A stretch of 64,000 bases of DNA from Parietaria judaica (taxonomy: Eukaryota; Streptophyta; Magnoliopsida; Rosales; Urticaceae): positions 30,556,555-30,620,554 of the forward strand of contig OX940870.1 in NCBI GenBank assembly GCA_954871525.1, read 5' to 3'. Numbering within the stretch: position 1 is the stretch's first letter; every line of letters starts with the position of its first letter. Position numbers and translations under genes: made by a program. Below, piece by piece: positions 32,168-41,930 of this stretch. The notes under the pieces were generated by a model. The model worked only from the letters and a program-made list of their open reading frames with translations. It made no database searches and was not told where the DNA came from.

Positions 32168-33254
32168 TGTGGTTAAAATACCCAATGTTTCATTCTTTTT
32201 TAATTATATACCTAAAGTTTTTTTGTGGCTATAATACCCAAAGTTTATTCGGTTAACGCCAAACGTACCAACCGTTAAGTCTCCGTTATTTTGCCCGCGT
32301 GGCATATGCCACGTGGACGCCACATGTTATTTTTTTCCCCACCCGTGGGCCCCTCTCGCTCTCCCTTATTCCACCAAAACATTTTGGCATTAATGGGATT
32401 CGAAACATGCCTTCAAGCCCTCAACCACCTGAGCCATTGTCATCTCATGTTATGTCTGGGCTAAAATAAAATTTTCTATATAACATATGTACAAAAAATT
32501 TAACATATATAAGATATAACATGTAACATTTAATTAGATTTAAAAATATATATATTATGTGCATGGACATATAAATTGAATAAAATAAAATTGTATTATT
32601 TAAAATAAAATAATATTATATTAGATTTTTTTAAATAAAATTGTTATTTTTAAAAAAATAATAATAAAGTGAATATCTATTTAATTATGTCATAGGATAA
32701 TCTATATAATGTAATGTAATGTAATTTTAATATATTTTTAAAAATTAAATGAAATAAATTATCCATTTTACATTACATTAATTCACTTTAATATTTTTTT
32801 AGATATAAAATTTGATTTTAAAAATATCTAATACAATATTATTTTATTTTACAAAAATACAATTTTATTTCATTCAATTTATATGTCTATGTACATATTT
32901 TTTTTAAATGTAATTATATGTTAGATGTTATATATCTTATATACGTTAATTTTTTTGTAATTATGTTATATAAAAACGTTTATTTTAGCCTAGAAAAAAC
33001 ATGAGATGACAATGGCTGAGGTGGTTGAGGGCTTGTGTTTTAAGTGTGAGGTCATGAGTTCGAATCCCATTAATGCACAATAAGTTTTGGAATAAGGGAG
33101 AGCGAGAGGCCCACGGGAGGGAAAAAATAACAAATAACAGAGATTTAACGGTTGGTACGTTTGGCGCTAACGGAATAAACTTTGAGTATTATAGCCACTA
33201 AAAAAATCTTTGGGTATATAATTAAAAAATAAAACATTGGATATTTTAGCCACA
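32168..33254. mobile_element. 1.1-kb foldback element with tRNA-like boxes in its arms
   Basis: The left arm (from TGTGGTTAAAATACCCAATG, about 32168-32700) and right arm (about 32760-33254, complement TGTGGCTAAAATATCCAATG) are long imperfect inverted repeats. They share the blocks CCAAACGTACCAACCGTTAA and CTCTCGCTCTCCCTTATTCC. The right arm holds a tRNA-like stretch at 33010-33070 with an A-box (TGGCTGAGGTGG) and B-box (GAGTTCGAATCC); its complement lies in the left arm. No clear target duplication was found. Non-coding. Confidence 0.7.
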
Positions 33255-33706
33255 TTATACCCTATCATATAATAACTATTTTGTATCAAGCACATTGGAT
33301 TCTTGATTCATGATTTGTTAAGTAGACATTGAATTGAAAGTTCAATCACAACCTAACACTACCTTCTAATATCTCCACTCACACCAACCATTCTCTTCAT
33401 TTCAAATCTTAATATCACAACATAATTCAATTCAGTCCTCACATTTATGGATTAGTAAATAAGATCCACATGTGTATATATGTTGCATTTAAGTGTGTTC
33501 CTAACTTTTCTTCTTTTATTCACTGCCCATATTACTATTTGTATTATTCTCTCTTCTTTATTTTGGAAAAGTTGCTGACCAAGCATTTATGTGATGCTAA
33601 ATATTAAGCAAGATCTCACACGTTGATTCTTCAAGTAGCACTGTATTACTGTAGTTGAAATAAGATAAATTTGTGATCTTTTGTTTTCCAAAATGATTAT
33701 ATATAT

Positions 33707-34750
33707 TGTTGATGCAGAAAAATGCTTCAATCCATTAGCGGCCCAGTTGCTCGTGTTGGGCCGGGCTTTAACGTCGTCTTGTGGATCTGGGCAAAAATTC
33801 CCCTAAGTCGGGCCCCTCGTCCTGAATTGTGGGCCCAGGCTCGGGTCCCCAGGCTATACCCTCAGCCGCGCAATGGACTGGGGGGATAGACTGGACACCG
33901 CGGAGGACTGGTCCTATCAGGCGGGCCAAGAACCGAGTAGGAATTTCGCCAGAGCTTCCGCTTTGGTCGGATTTTTCTCTTCCGGGACCTGACAAAATAG
34001 CACCGCGGTCAGGGAGAAACGAGGGTTTTGCCCCCCGATTCACCTCCAACGCTCAACATTAGCGGGGTATTTGAGTGAATATCGTTTTTTGGAAGTCTCG
34101 AGAGAGTTTTGGGAGTGTTTTGGGCGTTTCCCAAGTGTTTGGTCGAGTGAAAATCCGTGTAGAAATGGTGGAGATCGAACCCCTATTTATAGGAAAAAAC
34201 CGGGGTTCTGTTTTGCAATTATCTCCTCATCCGGGAGGCCCCTGGGGGAAAATTATATGTTTTTCTGACTCCCCGGGACGTGGCCGATCCATTGCCGCAA
34301 GAATCACGGCGATCGGAGAAACGACGCGCCCTCACGCGCGGCCGGAAGGCGGCGGGTTGCTGAAACTTTGGCCCCAAGTCTTGCTGACTCAGCGTCCACG
34401 TGTCGCGCTGTGGTTGGCTGAGACGTGGCTCTCGCGCCCAGTGGCGTGTTGACACGTGGCTGGGTCAGCTTTGACCTTCGTGGGCCCTGCTGAGGGGTGT
34501 TGGGGCCCACCCGGAGGGCCGGAGGGCCCTCGGGGGCCTCGGGTGGTCCCCGAGGCCGATTTTCGCAAACTTTATGTCGTTTTTGGGTGTTTTGATATTT
34601 TCGGGACCATCGGGAACCTTTATTTTTCGAAAACGGACCTCCAGCAAATATTTTAGGCGAAATCGATCATAATTAATAAAAGAAGAATTATCTTGAATAA
34701 TTCTCGCTTTTGTTAATTAAACGAGAAATTAGTCGCGCAAAAATACCCGT

Positions 34751-34754
<4 letters not shown>
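33707..34754. mobile_element. candidate solo LTR
   Basis: A 1048-bp GC-rich island starting TGTTGATGCAG and ending CCCGTAACA, flanked on both sides by TATAT. It has the TGTT...AACA ends of an LTR, no second copy in the window and no coding potential. Because the right flank is a (TA)n run, the 5-bp duplication is weak evidence. Open frames inside are GC-bias shadows. Confidence 0.5.

Positions 34755-34796
<42 letters not shown>
34755..34796. repeat. (TA)n microsatellite
   Basis: About 42 bp of uninterrupted TA directly after the candidate solo LTR. Confidence 0.9.
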
Positions 34797-34799
<3 letters not shown>

Positions 34800-35080
34800 A
34801 ACAGAACGGAAACGGTAGAGCAAGGTCAATATATGGCGATTAATTCTATTTGTGTGGCTCAGTTTGAAACTTGTTGATCACATTCATCTATGATTCTCGG
34901 ATACCTATAGCTGTTTAGTTTTTATTGATCGATTCATCTTTACTTGGCTCTATATTTTCATTAGTTTCTTACAAAGTCTTTTTTTAGTTAAAAATGAAAT
35001 TCTTACAAAGTTACCTCTCCGAAATTCCGAAGATCTTTGACTCCTAAATAAGCTTGTTTACTCTTCTTAACTAAATTTTA

Positions 35081-35137
35081 TTTAGTCTAGTGGTAAATTT
35101 AATATAATATTTTCAAAGAGGTCTCGAGATACAAAAA
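35081..35137 (+). repeat. degenerate tRNA-derived SINE-like fragment
   Basis: TTTAGTCTAGTGGTAAATTT then GAGGTCTCGAGATAC resembles the A-box/B-box spacing of the better preserved SINE-like sequences at 40728 and 41227. It sits at the left border of segmental-duplication copy 1. Confidence 0.35.
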
Positions 35138-35327
35138 TTAGACCAAACCATTTATCAATCGATCAAGATATTTTTTTTCTTTACATTACAGTAAGTCGAG
35201 GTGAGGAGTTTAATGGAATAAAAATACAAAATTAGGGATTAGGAATATTTGTCCATTATACTTTAATGTCGATGGGTGTTTATTAATCGAATTGGTTTCG
35301 TCACCATTGGTCAAGTCCGTTGAACCA

Positions 35328-36678
35328 CGTTGTAGATGGGTGTTTATTAATCGATAGGGATTAGCAACCTTGGTTACCTCGTGCCGGGGGCTTCACCGTT
35401 CTTACTAACGATCCCGACAACGGCTATCCTTGGTGCGTAGCCGACTTCATCACCAACGGTAAGTGGAACCGGGACCTCGTTAATTCGTTGATGATCCCTT
35501 ATGACGCCGAAACCATCCTCAAAATACCCCTCGGTGTTGAGGACTTCCAAGATCGCTTAGTTTGGCATTATGAGGAGAATGGAACCTACTCGAATCGTTC
35601 GGGATACCGACTTGCTCGGTCGGACACAAGAGGGCAACCATCGGCTTCGGACTCCGTTGAACCACGTTGGTGGGCTACTTTGTGGGGACTCCAAGTCCCA
35701 CCCAAAGTCAAGCACGTGGTGTGGAGAGCGTGGTTTAACTCCTTACCGACTTACGGCGCGCTCCGGGGACGAGGGGTTCCATGCTTACCTTTTTGCGTCT
35801 TTTGTGGTGAGATGCCGGAAGATTCTCTCCACGCAGTGTGGAGTTGTGAGCGGGCTCGAAAGATTTGGGAGTGCTCATCGCTCCATCGGTGGGTTGAAAA
35901 GACGAGCCCGGGCACGTTCAAGGATCTTTGTCTTCGGGCGCTCGACACCCTCACAACGAAGGACTTGGAGTTGTTTTGTGGTATTATTTGGGCATCGTGG
36001 AGTGACCGCAACGACCGGATATTCGATCACCATATACAAAGCCCGACCTTGTGGGTCGAAAAAGTGGCGATTTGGTTCACAAGCTTTCATGAGAGCAACC
36101 GCACCACGGAGACCCTCGCGAAACCCAATCCGGTTCGGCAACATTCTTGGAGTGCAGCGGCTAACGGTGGCTTGAAGCTTAATGTAGACGCGGCATGGGA
36201 AAAATCATCGGGGCGAGCGGCAGTTGGTGTGATTGTCCGAGACCACCGCGGGAACCTCGTGGGGATGAAGGCTTTGCTCATTGAAGGAGTAGACTCGCCT
36301 TTAACCGCATAATGCCAAGCAATCTTCCATGGGCTTCGCTTTGTCAAAGAGCAAGGTTGGCGGGTGACGGAGGTAGAAACCGATTGCCAAAAAGCCTCCC
36401 TTTTGGCGAATGGGGCGAACTATTATTGCTTGCAAGGTCCAATCTTAGCGGGCATTGATGCCTTAGCCCGGGAGGTCGTCCTATCCGGTGGATGTCGTTG
36501 GACCTCAAGATCTTGTAATGAAATAGCGAATCTTATTGCTAAGTCCCGCCTCTCAGACCTAATTCCCGATTTGTGGTTGAATAGATGTCCCAAGTGGCTT
36601 GTAATCCCCCTTCAAAGGGACTTATTCCATGTTCCCGTTCCTAATGAATTTTCTTATTTTCAAAAAAAAATAAAAAAG
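35328..36678 (+). pseudogene. 5'-truncated LINE (zf-RVT and RNase H) with poly-A tail
   Basis: Encodes the C-terminal end of a plant LINE ORF2: the zinc-binding RT-associated region (WWATLWGLQVPPKVKHVVWRAW, CVFCGEMPEDSLHAVWSCERA) and RNase H (LNVDAAWEKSSGRAAVGVIVRDHRG ... TDCQKASLLANG, RWTSRSCNEIANLIA). An in-frame TAA at 36310-36312 separates the two halves of RNase H. The 3' end is an A-rich tail (36661-36677). The reverse transcriptase core is missing. The empty site is preserved in copy 2 at about 56775 (GGTCAAGCTTCCATT), which fixes both borders. Confidence 0.85.
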
Positions 36679-37701
36679 CTTCCATTAATTACACGGACGA
36701 AACAGCTGCCAAAAAATCAATTCAATTTCAAGACTACGATTGTTCGATGATATTGTCGTTATTATGAACTACAAACCTAAAAAGCATATGATTGGAATAG
36801 TTTTCAAGTGGGTCCACTGTCACACCACGCAACATCATCACCCAATGCCAATGGCCACACAAATATCTAACGATCTAGAGTTAAATCCCACCATGCAAAC
36901 TATGATCCATATATGGAGAAAACGACACGTGTTTAAATTCCTCAGCACATGCACGACCGTCTTTATTAGGGTACACATTGTGTGATGAAAATGTGTGACT
37001 CGCAAGTATTAAGCTCGAATGAATTATAGTATGCTTTTTTCTCACCTCTTTACTTTATTTTATGCGGATGTGAAACAACATGAAAGGACTTGACAATTCA
37101 TTCTCTAATTTGCAACACACATATACATAATTTATATTATATATGCGTGTTTTATTTTCTTTACTAGGTTTTGTTAGCGTGGGGCAAATTTTTTGTTACA
37201 TAAAAGTCCAGTGGGTTCGATCCGAAATAAAATCCAACATCCAATTATAACCCGAATTACAACGAGTACGGTTCGAACTTGTCTCAATAAACAAATAATA
37301 GCTCGCTAGATACGCACCTCGGCCTTGTTGACAGACCATAAGGCTCGCCTCGTGGATGAGAAGCTATGCAATATCAAGAATGTTTTGTAGCAATTACAAT
37401 TGGTTCAACGACCAAGCAGTTGTAATTGTTAATATAGATTAAACTTACATTATCATTAAAAAAACGTAAATCAAACTAATATAAAATCAAAATAAACACG
37501 TGATTGTGGAGGTGAATTTTAACTTGAACGGTAACAAAAGAAAATGAAAAGCATTGAGATTCGGTGACCAAATAATAATTCCATTTTTTAACAGATATGA
37601 TGATAAAAACACGAGTATTTGAAATTTGTGAGACCAATAATTTATAGTTTTATACTAGTTTAAATTTGAGATGGTGGCGAAAGGTGAAGCTCTCACCGGA
37701 C
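36679..37701. other. duplicated non-coding DNA, no gene seen
   Basis: Aligns by eye with 56777-57292 and 58282-59160 of copy 2. The site matching the copy-2 foldback insertion is uninterrupted here (TTTATATTA once, near 37130). Confidence 0.6.
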
Positions 37702-37954
37702 TAGAGCTGCAGTTGATGACGACCTCACGCCGTTCGCGACGCATCGCGGCGTTTTGGGGAATCGCGACGCATCGCGATTCGGAGGATGAAATCGCGATCA
37801 ATCGCGAACCTGGAGCTCGTCGCAACCTCGCTGCCTCTCCCTCTCTCTCCGTCTCACAGTCTCTCTCTCTCTCTCAGCTCCATCGCGACGTGCACTTTGG
37901 CGATCTCCGGCGATTTCGCCGCGACCGGTCGCGACGCCGTGAAATTCAGCTCTA
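37702..37954. mobile_element. hAT MITE with TAGAGCTG ends and 8-bp target duplication
   Basis: A 253-bp element with ends TAGAGCTG...CAGCTCTA, flanked by the perfect 8-bp duplication CACCGGAC (37694-37701 and 37955-37962). Its inside is rich in TCGCGACG/ATCGCG words, as are the terminal regions of the hAT element at 46445-48782, which starts with the same TAGAGCTG. It is the likely non-autonomous partner of that family. It is absent from the paralogous position near 59155. Confidence 0.9.
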
Positions 37955-38400
37955 CACCGGACAAATTATTTATTTTGAGCTTGAAAATTGACTTTGCTTC
38001 CTAAGAGAAGAGGATTTCACTAAGGCAAGTACTCAAAACTTAACGGAAAAATAAATAAAGCTTTAACGTGAAGTTAGAATCTTTTGTCCAGAGATCAAAA
38101 GACTTTCGTTTAAGCCGCTTCATTTCAAAACAGCTCAAATACTTTTACCACTATTGTATATGTATTGACCCTTACATTACTTCTTATTTTTTTAATTCTA
38201 TGATAAAACTTACATTTAAATTTGAACCCTACCTAGCTAACTATATATATATATAAACACGATTATCAATTTAATGAGACTCTAATTTAGGTCAGCAATC
38301 TTTCTTATCAATAATAATACGATTCCACACCAACAAAAATAATTACACAAACTCTACTTCTTCTTGTTAACCTCCCAAACCACAACGTTTCCTTTCACCC

Positions 38401-39174
38401 TCAGCACTCGTCCCACCCCTCCCTCACATCGCGGCGACGGTGACATCTCACGGTCCTCATCCCCCGGCTGATCCTCAGCCCGACGCCCAGGATCAGCTTC
38501 GCCGGCACCCCCGAGAGCTCCACCAGCCGTCTCAGCGCCCGAAGCCCACGCGCCGGCGACTTGCGATCGCCCAGACCGAGAGACTTCACGCCACACCAGA
38601 ACGACGCCGTCAGGGACAGCCTAAGCGGCAGGAGCCTCGAGCCCGACCGGTCCACGCACAGTCTCAGCGCCTGGGACGCTACAGACACGACCACGGCCGC
38701 CGAGTCGCCGCTCAGGCCGAGCTCTCTGCACCAGTTTCCGAAAATATCCTCCGCCTCCGCGTCCACAATTCTCGCCGCCCGCTGCCTGTTCCGGTCATTT
38801 CCTTCGCCGGAGATCTCCGTCACGGAGCTCGAAGCGCTACCGCTAGACTCCACCGCCTTCCTCAGAGGCGACCCGAGCCTCAGTTCGCAGATCGAGGAGA
38901 GATCCGCGGACAGAACCTTTCCGGCCGGAAGCTCCTCCTCCGAGCAGGTCCGGCAGACCGGAGAGACGCCGTGAGTGAGGTCAACGCCGAAGAGCGGTTC
39001 GCCGGCGAAGGCGTGGCAGGAGGAGCAGAGAGGGTGGCGGAGGTGGCGGGCGACGAGGAAGTTGGCGCGGTGGACGTGGGCGTCGCAGGTCCAGCAGAGG
39101 AAGGCGTGGTCGGCGTCGCAGTAGAGCGCCGCCTCTGTGGAGCAGAGCTCGCAAACCTTGTTGTGACCTTTCAT
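38401..39174 (-). CDS. BBX32: B-box zinc finger protein, BBX32-like, copy 1
   Basis: Intronless, 257 residues, starting MKGHNKVCELC. One N-terminal B-box (C-x2-C ... LYCDADHAFLCWTCDAHVH ... ARH, residues 8-44) with all zinc ligands, then a second Cys-rich stretch (CSSCHAFAG, CRTCSEEE). The C-terminal half matches the BBX32 signature (IFGNWCRELGL, ASFWCGVKSLGL, SRGMRTVRC, EGWDEC). BBX32 proteins lack a DNA-binding CCT domain and act in the nucleus by binding other BBX factors, restraining HY5/BBX21-type light signalling in seedlings. The start codon follows a highly conserved 5' leader. It differs from copy 2 by two residues (Leu/Pro in GSP-x-RKAV and Arg/His in CH-x-RRDV). The large plus-strand frame opposite is a GC-driven shadow. 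Confidence 0.9.
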   Translation of the reverse strand: MKGHNKVCELCSTEAALYCDADHAFLCWTCDAHVHRANFLVARHLRHPLCSSCHAFAGEPLFGVDLTHGVSPVCRTCSEEELPAGKVLSADLSSICELRLGSPLRKAVESSGSASSSVTEISGEGNDRNRQRAARIVDAEAEDIFGNWCRELGLSGDSAAVVVSVASQALRLCVDRSGSRLLPLRLSLTASFWCGVKSLGLGDRKSPARGLRALRRLVELSGVPAKLILGVGLRISRGMRTVRCHRRRDVREGWDEC

Positions 39175-39314
39175 TCCTTGATCAAGGTGAAGACACGATC
39201 CCGAGAGGAGAGATCTGAAGCTTGAATTTCAGACAAGTTTGCAATGAAAACTGATGAACAAAGAGAGAGAGAGAGTAGTTTGGACTGGAGTTGATGAGAG
39301 AGAGGGTTGGGTGG

Positions 39315-39322
39315 TATAAGTA
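39315..39322 (-). promoter_or_regulatory. TATA-like core of BBX32 copy 1
   Basis: Minus strand TACTTATA, 140 nt before the ATG. The paralogue has TATTTATA at the same place, so copy 1 has a weakened match. A diverged G-box (TACGTG, 39810-39815) lies about 640 bp upstream of the ATG. Confidence 0.35.
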
Positions 39323-40260
39323 GTCTTGATTAGTTTAAGAATTAAGATTGTGAGAGAGAGACTCCAATATTTAATTATTATAAATAAATATCTGCTCTGC
39401 TGTTGTATCTCTCTTTCTACTCCACCACCACATAAACCTCGTTTCCGTCGAAAACTACACTTTTTATTTTCAATTTCACCCCCCTACTTCATAAATCTTG
39501 CTTCTTTTACCCCTAACACTTTTACTTCATCAAATCTGGTAGTTGAATTGCAAATTCAACCACTAATGTAGTCCTTTTATATGTGATTATTACACTGTGA
39601 GCCTAAAACTGGCCTACGTGTAACTGTTTGTGGCTCAAGATACAATATTGGAAAATATCATTTAATATCATTCAATTTCTGATTAAAATAATATATATAT
39701 ATATATATATTTGTGTGGGTGGTAAGAAAATATCTGGGTTTTAAGTTTTAACAACTCGGAGGGAAACGATCCCACAGCCACACCTCCTCATCGGGAGTCT
39801 CAACTTCGATACGTGGATCAATTTCCTATCATTCGAATACTTTCTAGGGCCCACAGAGCTTTACGTCTGCTTCTTTTCCCGCCTTTACTTTATTCTTTTA
39901 TTTTTTAAATATTGGAAAGTATTATTTTTGCCGATAAATCGTTTGTCGTTTTTTAAGATTAACGACAGATTATCGATGAAAAGTTATTAAAATAATTTTA
40001 ATAATATATTTACTAAATTTACATATGTACATAAAATATGGTCTCACTCTCACATATATAAATACTCAAATAAAATCATGTCATGTAGTCAAATAAGTGT
40101 AAATAAAATCATGCAATTGAAGGTACTTTCCCCGAAAATTATTGAAAAGTGCAATTTTTTTTCAAAAATACCTAATTTTTATCTTTTACACTGTTTTTAC
40201 AGATAATCGATTGGTATGGAATATTTGCCGATGATTACCGGCGAGACGGATAATCGACGA

Positions 40261-40980
40261 CAGAGTCGTGCCTAAGGGGAGGCGGAGTAGGCGCGTGCCT
40301 TTAGTAAAAAAAAAATATTCTCAAGTTTAGGGTCCCAAAAATTAAATTTAAGGGCCCCAATATCACATAATTTTTTTAAAGAAAATTTAGACTCTTTTAA
40401 ATTAAATTTAGAGGGCCCAAAAAATCAAGTTTAAGGGCCCCAATATCACATATTTTTTTTATAAAACAAACTAGACTCTTTTAAATTAATTAATATTAAT
40501 ATTACTTAAATTAAATTTAGGGCCCTAAAAAAATAATTAATATTAATATTACTTAAATTCAATTTAGGGGCCCAAAAAAATTAATTCATATTACTTAACT
40601 TTAATAAATGGGCCCCTACCTAATTCTCATTCAAGAGAAACTCTATTATGCAGAGTTGATTAACATTTTTTGTTCTACAAATGCTAGAACCGTCTTATTT
40701 GAATGAGAATTTATTTATTATATCACAAGATGTGCTTGGTCTAGTGGTAACAAGTACATCACTTTATATGTTAGAGGTCTTGAGTTCGAGTCACCATGGG
40801 GGTAGGAGTGAAATCCAAAGATCCTTATATATATATATTATAAAAAAAGAAAAAAAAAAGAATTTATTTATTATATAAATATTGTATATACTTTTGTATC
40901 AAAATTAATTTTTGCAATAACGGTAGGGGCCCCCAAAAATCTTCTCGCCTAGGGCCCCGATAATCTCAGGCATGGTCCTG
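40261..40980. mobile_element. non-autonomous hAT-type element with 8-bp target duplication
   Basis: Ends CAGAGTCGTGCCTAAG and, complemented, CAGGACCATGCCTGAG; flanked by the perfect 8-bp direct repeat ATCGACGA (40253-40260 and 40981-40988). The inside holds repeated GGGCCC-AAATTAAATTTA blocks and no transposase frame. A SINE-like sequence (40728-40838) is nested in it. Confidence 0.85.
40728..40838 (+). repeat. tRNA-derived SINE-like sequence
   Basis: A-box-like GGTCTAGTGGTAAC (40738-40751) and B-box-like GAGTTCGAGTC (40782-40792), followed by a short unique part and a (TA)n tail at about 40837. It cannot fold into a complete tRNA. Confidence 0.55.
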
Positions 40981-41226
40981 ATCGACGATTATCGAAGATA
41001 ATCGTGAAAAATTAGAACCTTGGTTAAGACTACAATATATCGGACCTCTATAGTTAATAATGCCAGGGATTGTGAAAATTTATTATATTATCGAATTATA
41101 ATTTATAAATTTTTAATATTAAAATAAATGTAATTAGAAGAAGAAAAAAATTGCTATATAAAATGTAAAGAATACTAATATGTATATGTAATCGTTAAAC
41201 ATAGTTTGAAGACGATATTGAAACCG

Positions 41227-41330
41227 GGTATGTTTGGCCTAGTGATAACTTTACTACATACATCTACAAGGGATCTCGGGTTCAAACTACATGGCACGCA
41301 AATCCATACCCTTTTATATATGTAAATTTG
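41227..41330 (+). repeat. second tRNA-derived SINE-like sequence
   Basis: GTTTGGCCTAGTGATAAC (A-box-like) and CTCGGGTTCAAAC (B-box-like) with the same spacing as 40728-40838, ending in a TATATATG stretch. Confidence 0.5.
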
Positions 41331-41930
41331 GTCAATATTGCCACATGTTCTTATGTAGAATTTATTTAGAAATGCTAGAGCCCCTTGTAAACTTGACTAA
41401 TAGTGACACCCCAATTAAAAACGATATGAATTAGAGCATGTTTCACGCAATGATACAATTTTAACGACAATAACTTTGAATTTTTTTTATACATCAAATA
41501 AAAAGTATCGCTACAAGTGCAATTATTACACAAGTAAGAAATCTCAAACTTTGTAATAAATTTACGCACGATATGGTTTTAGCGAGTCACCGAGGTCGAG
41601 TTGTTGACTTTTCTCGATATTTTAATCCTTGATACCCGCTGAGCAACTAACCGGAAATGATCGTGTTTGTACTTGAATCATTTTTATTCCGTTTTTGTTT
41701 TCACCTTGGTTTATTTTTAAGCCATCGTACTATTGGTCAAAGAGTAGTAAAGAAGAAAATTCCTCACATCGAATATATTGCCTTATAAAAAAAAACATTC
41801 ACGAAAATTAATTATAAAAAGACATACAAAATACCGTCAATAACAAAACATAAACTAGTGACTTAACTACCAAAATATATCCCTCATTGCGGGTAGTAAT
41901 AATAGAAATAATAATCGACGGTGAAAGGTC

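Larger units (their letters stand above)
35135..39900. repeat. segmental duplication, copy 1 (with BBX32)
   Basis: Collinear with 56600-61620 in the same orientation. Anchors include AATTAGGGATTAG (35233 / 56690), GATGGGTGTTTATT (35271 / 56732), CACGCAACATCATCACCCAATG-type sequence, GAAAACGACACGTGTTTAAATT, the BBX32 frame and the downstream TTTGTGTGGGTGGTAAGAAAATATCTGG block. Copy 1 carries extra insertions: a LINE (35328-36678) and a hAT MITE (37702-37954). Confidence 0.85.
39901..41020. repeat. TATCG-word repeat interrupted by a hAT element
   Basis: Low-complexity words (GCCGATAAATCG, ATTATCGATG, GATAATCGAT) at 39910-40260 continue at 40981-41020 (CGATTATCGAAGATAATCG) and end TTAGAACCTTGG, an end typical of the repeat class seen at 10730 and 17695. 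The 720-bp hAT-type element at 40261-40980 is inserted in it. Confidence 0.5.

Noticed and set aside
33010..33070. A tRNA gene
   Set aside because: A- and B-box-like motifs are present but acceptor and anticodon stems do not pair into a full cloverleaf, and the sequence is mirrored in the other arm; the same applies to 40728 and 41227.
34071..34656. Several GC-rich frames (65-125 codons) as genes
   Set aside because: They overlap in many frames on both strands, have no domains, and lie in the candidate solo LTR.
36364..36750. A separate small protein gene
   Set aside because: It continues the LINE RNase H domain after a nonsense codon.
38440..39225. Long plus-strand open frames (262 and 137 codons) opposite BBX32, and the same at 59985-60773
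   Set aside because: They are antisense shadows of a GC-rich coding region; composition is Arg/Pro/Ala-rich with no domain, while the minus strand has a clear B-box protein.
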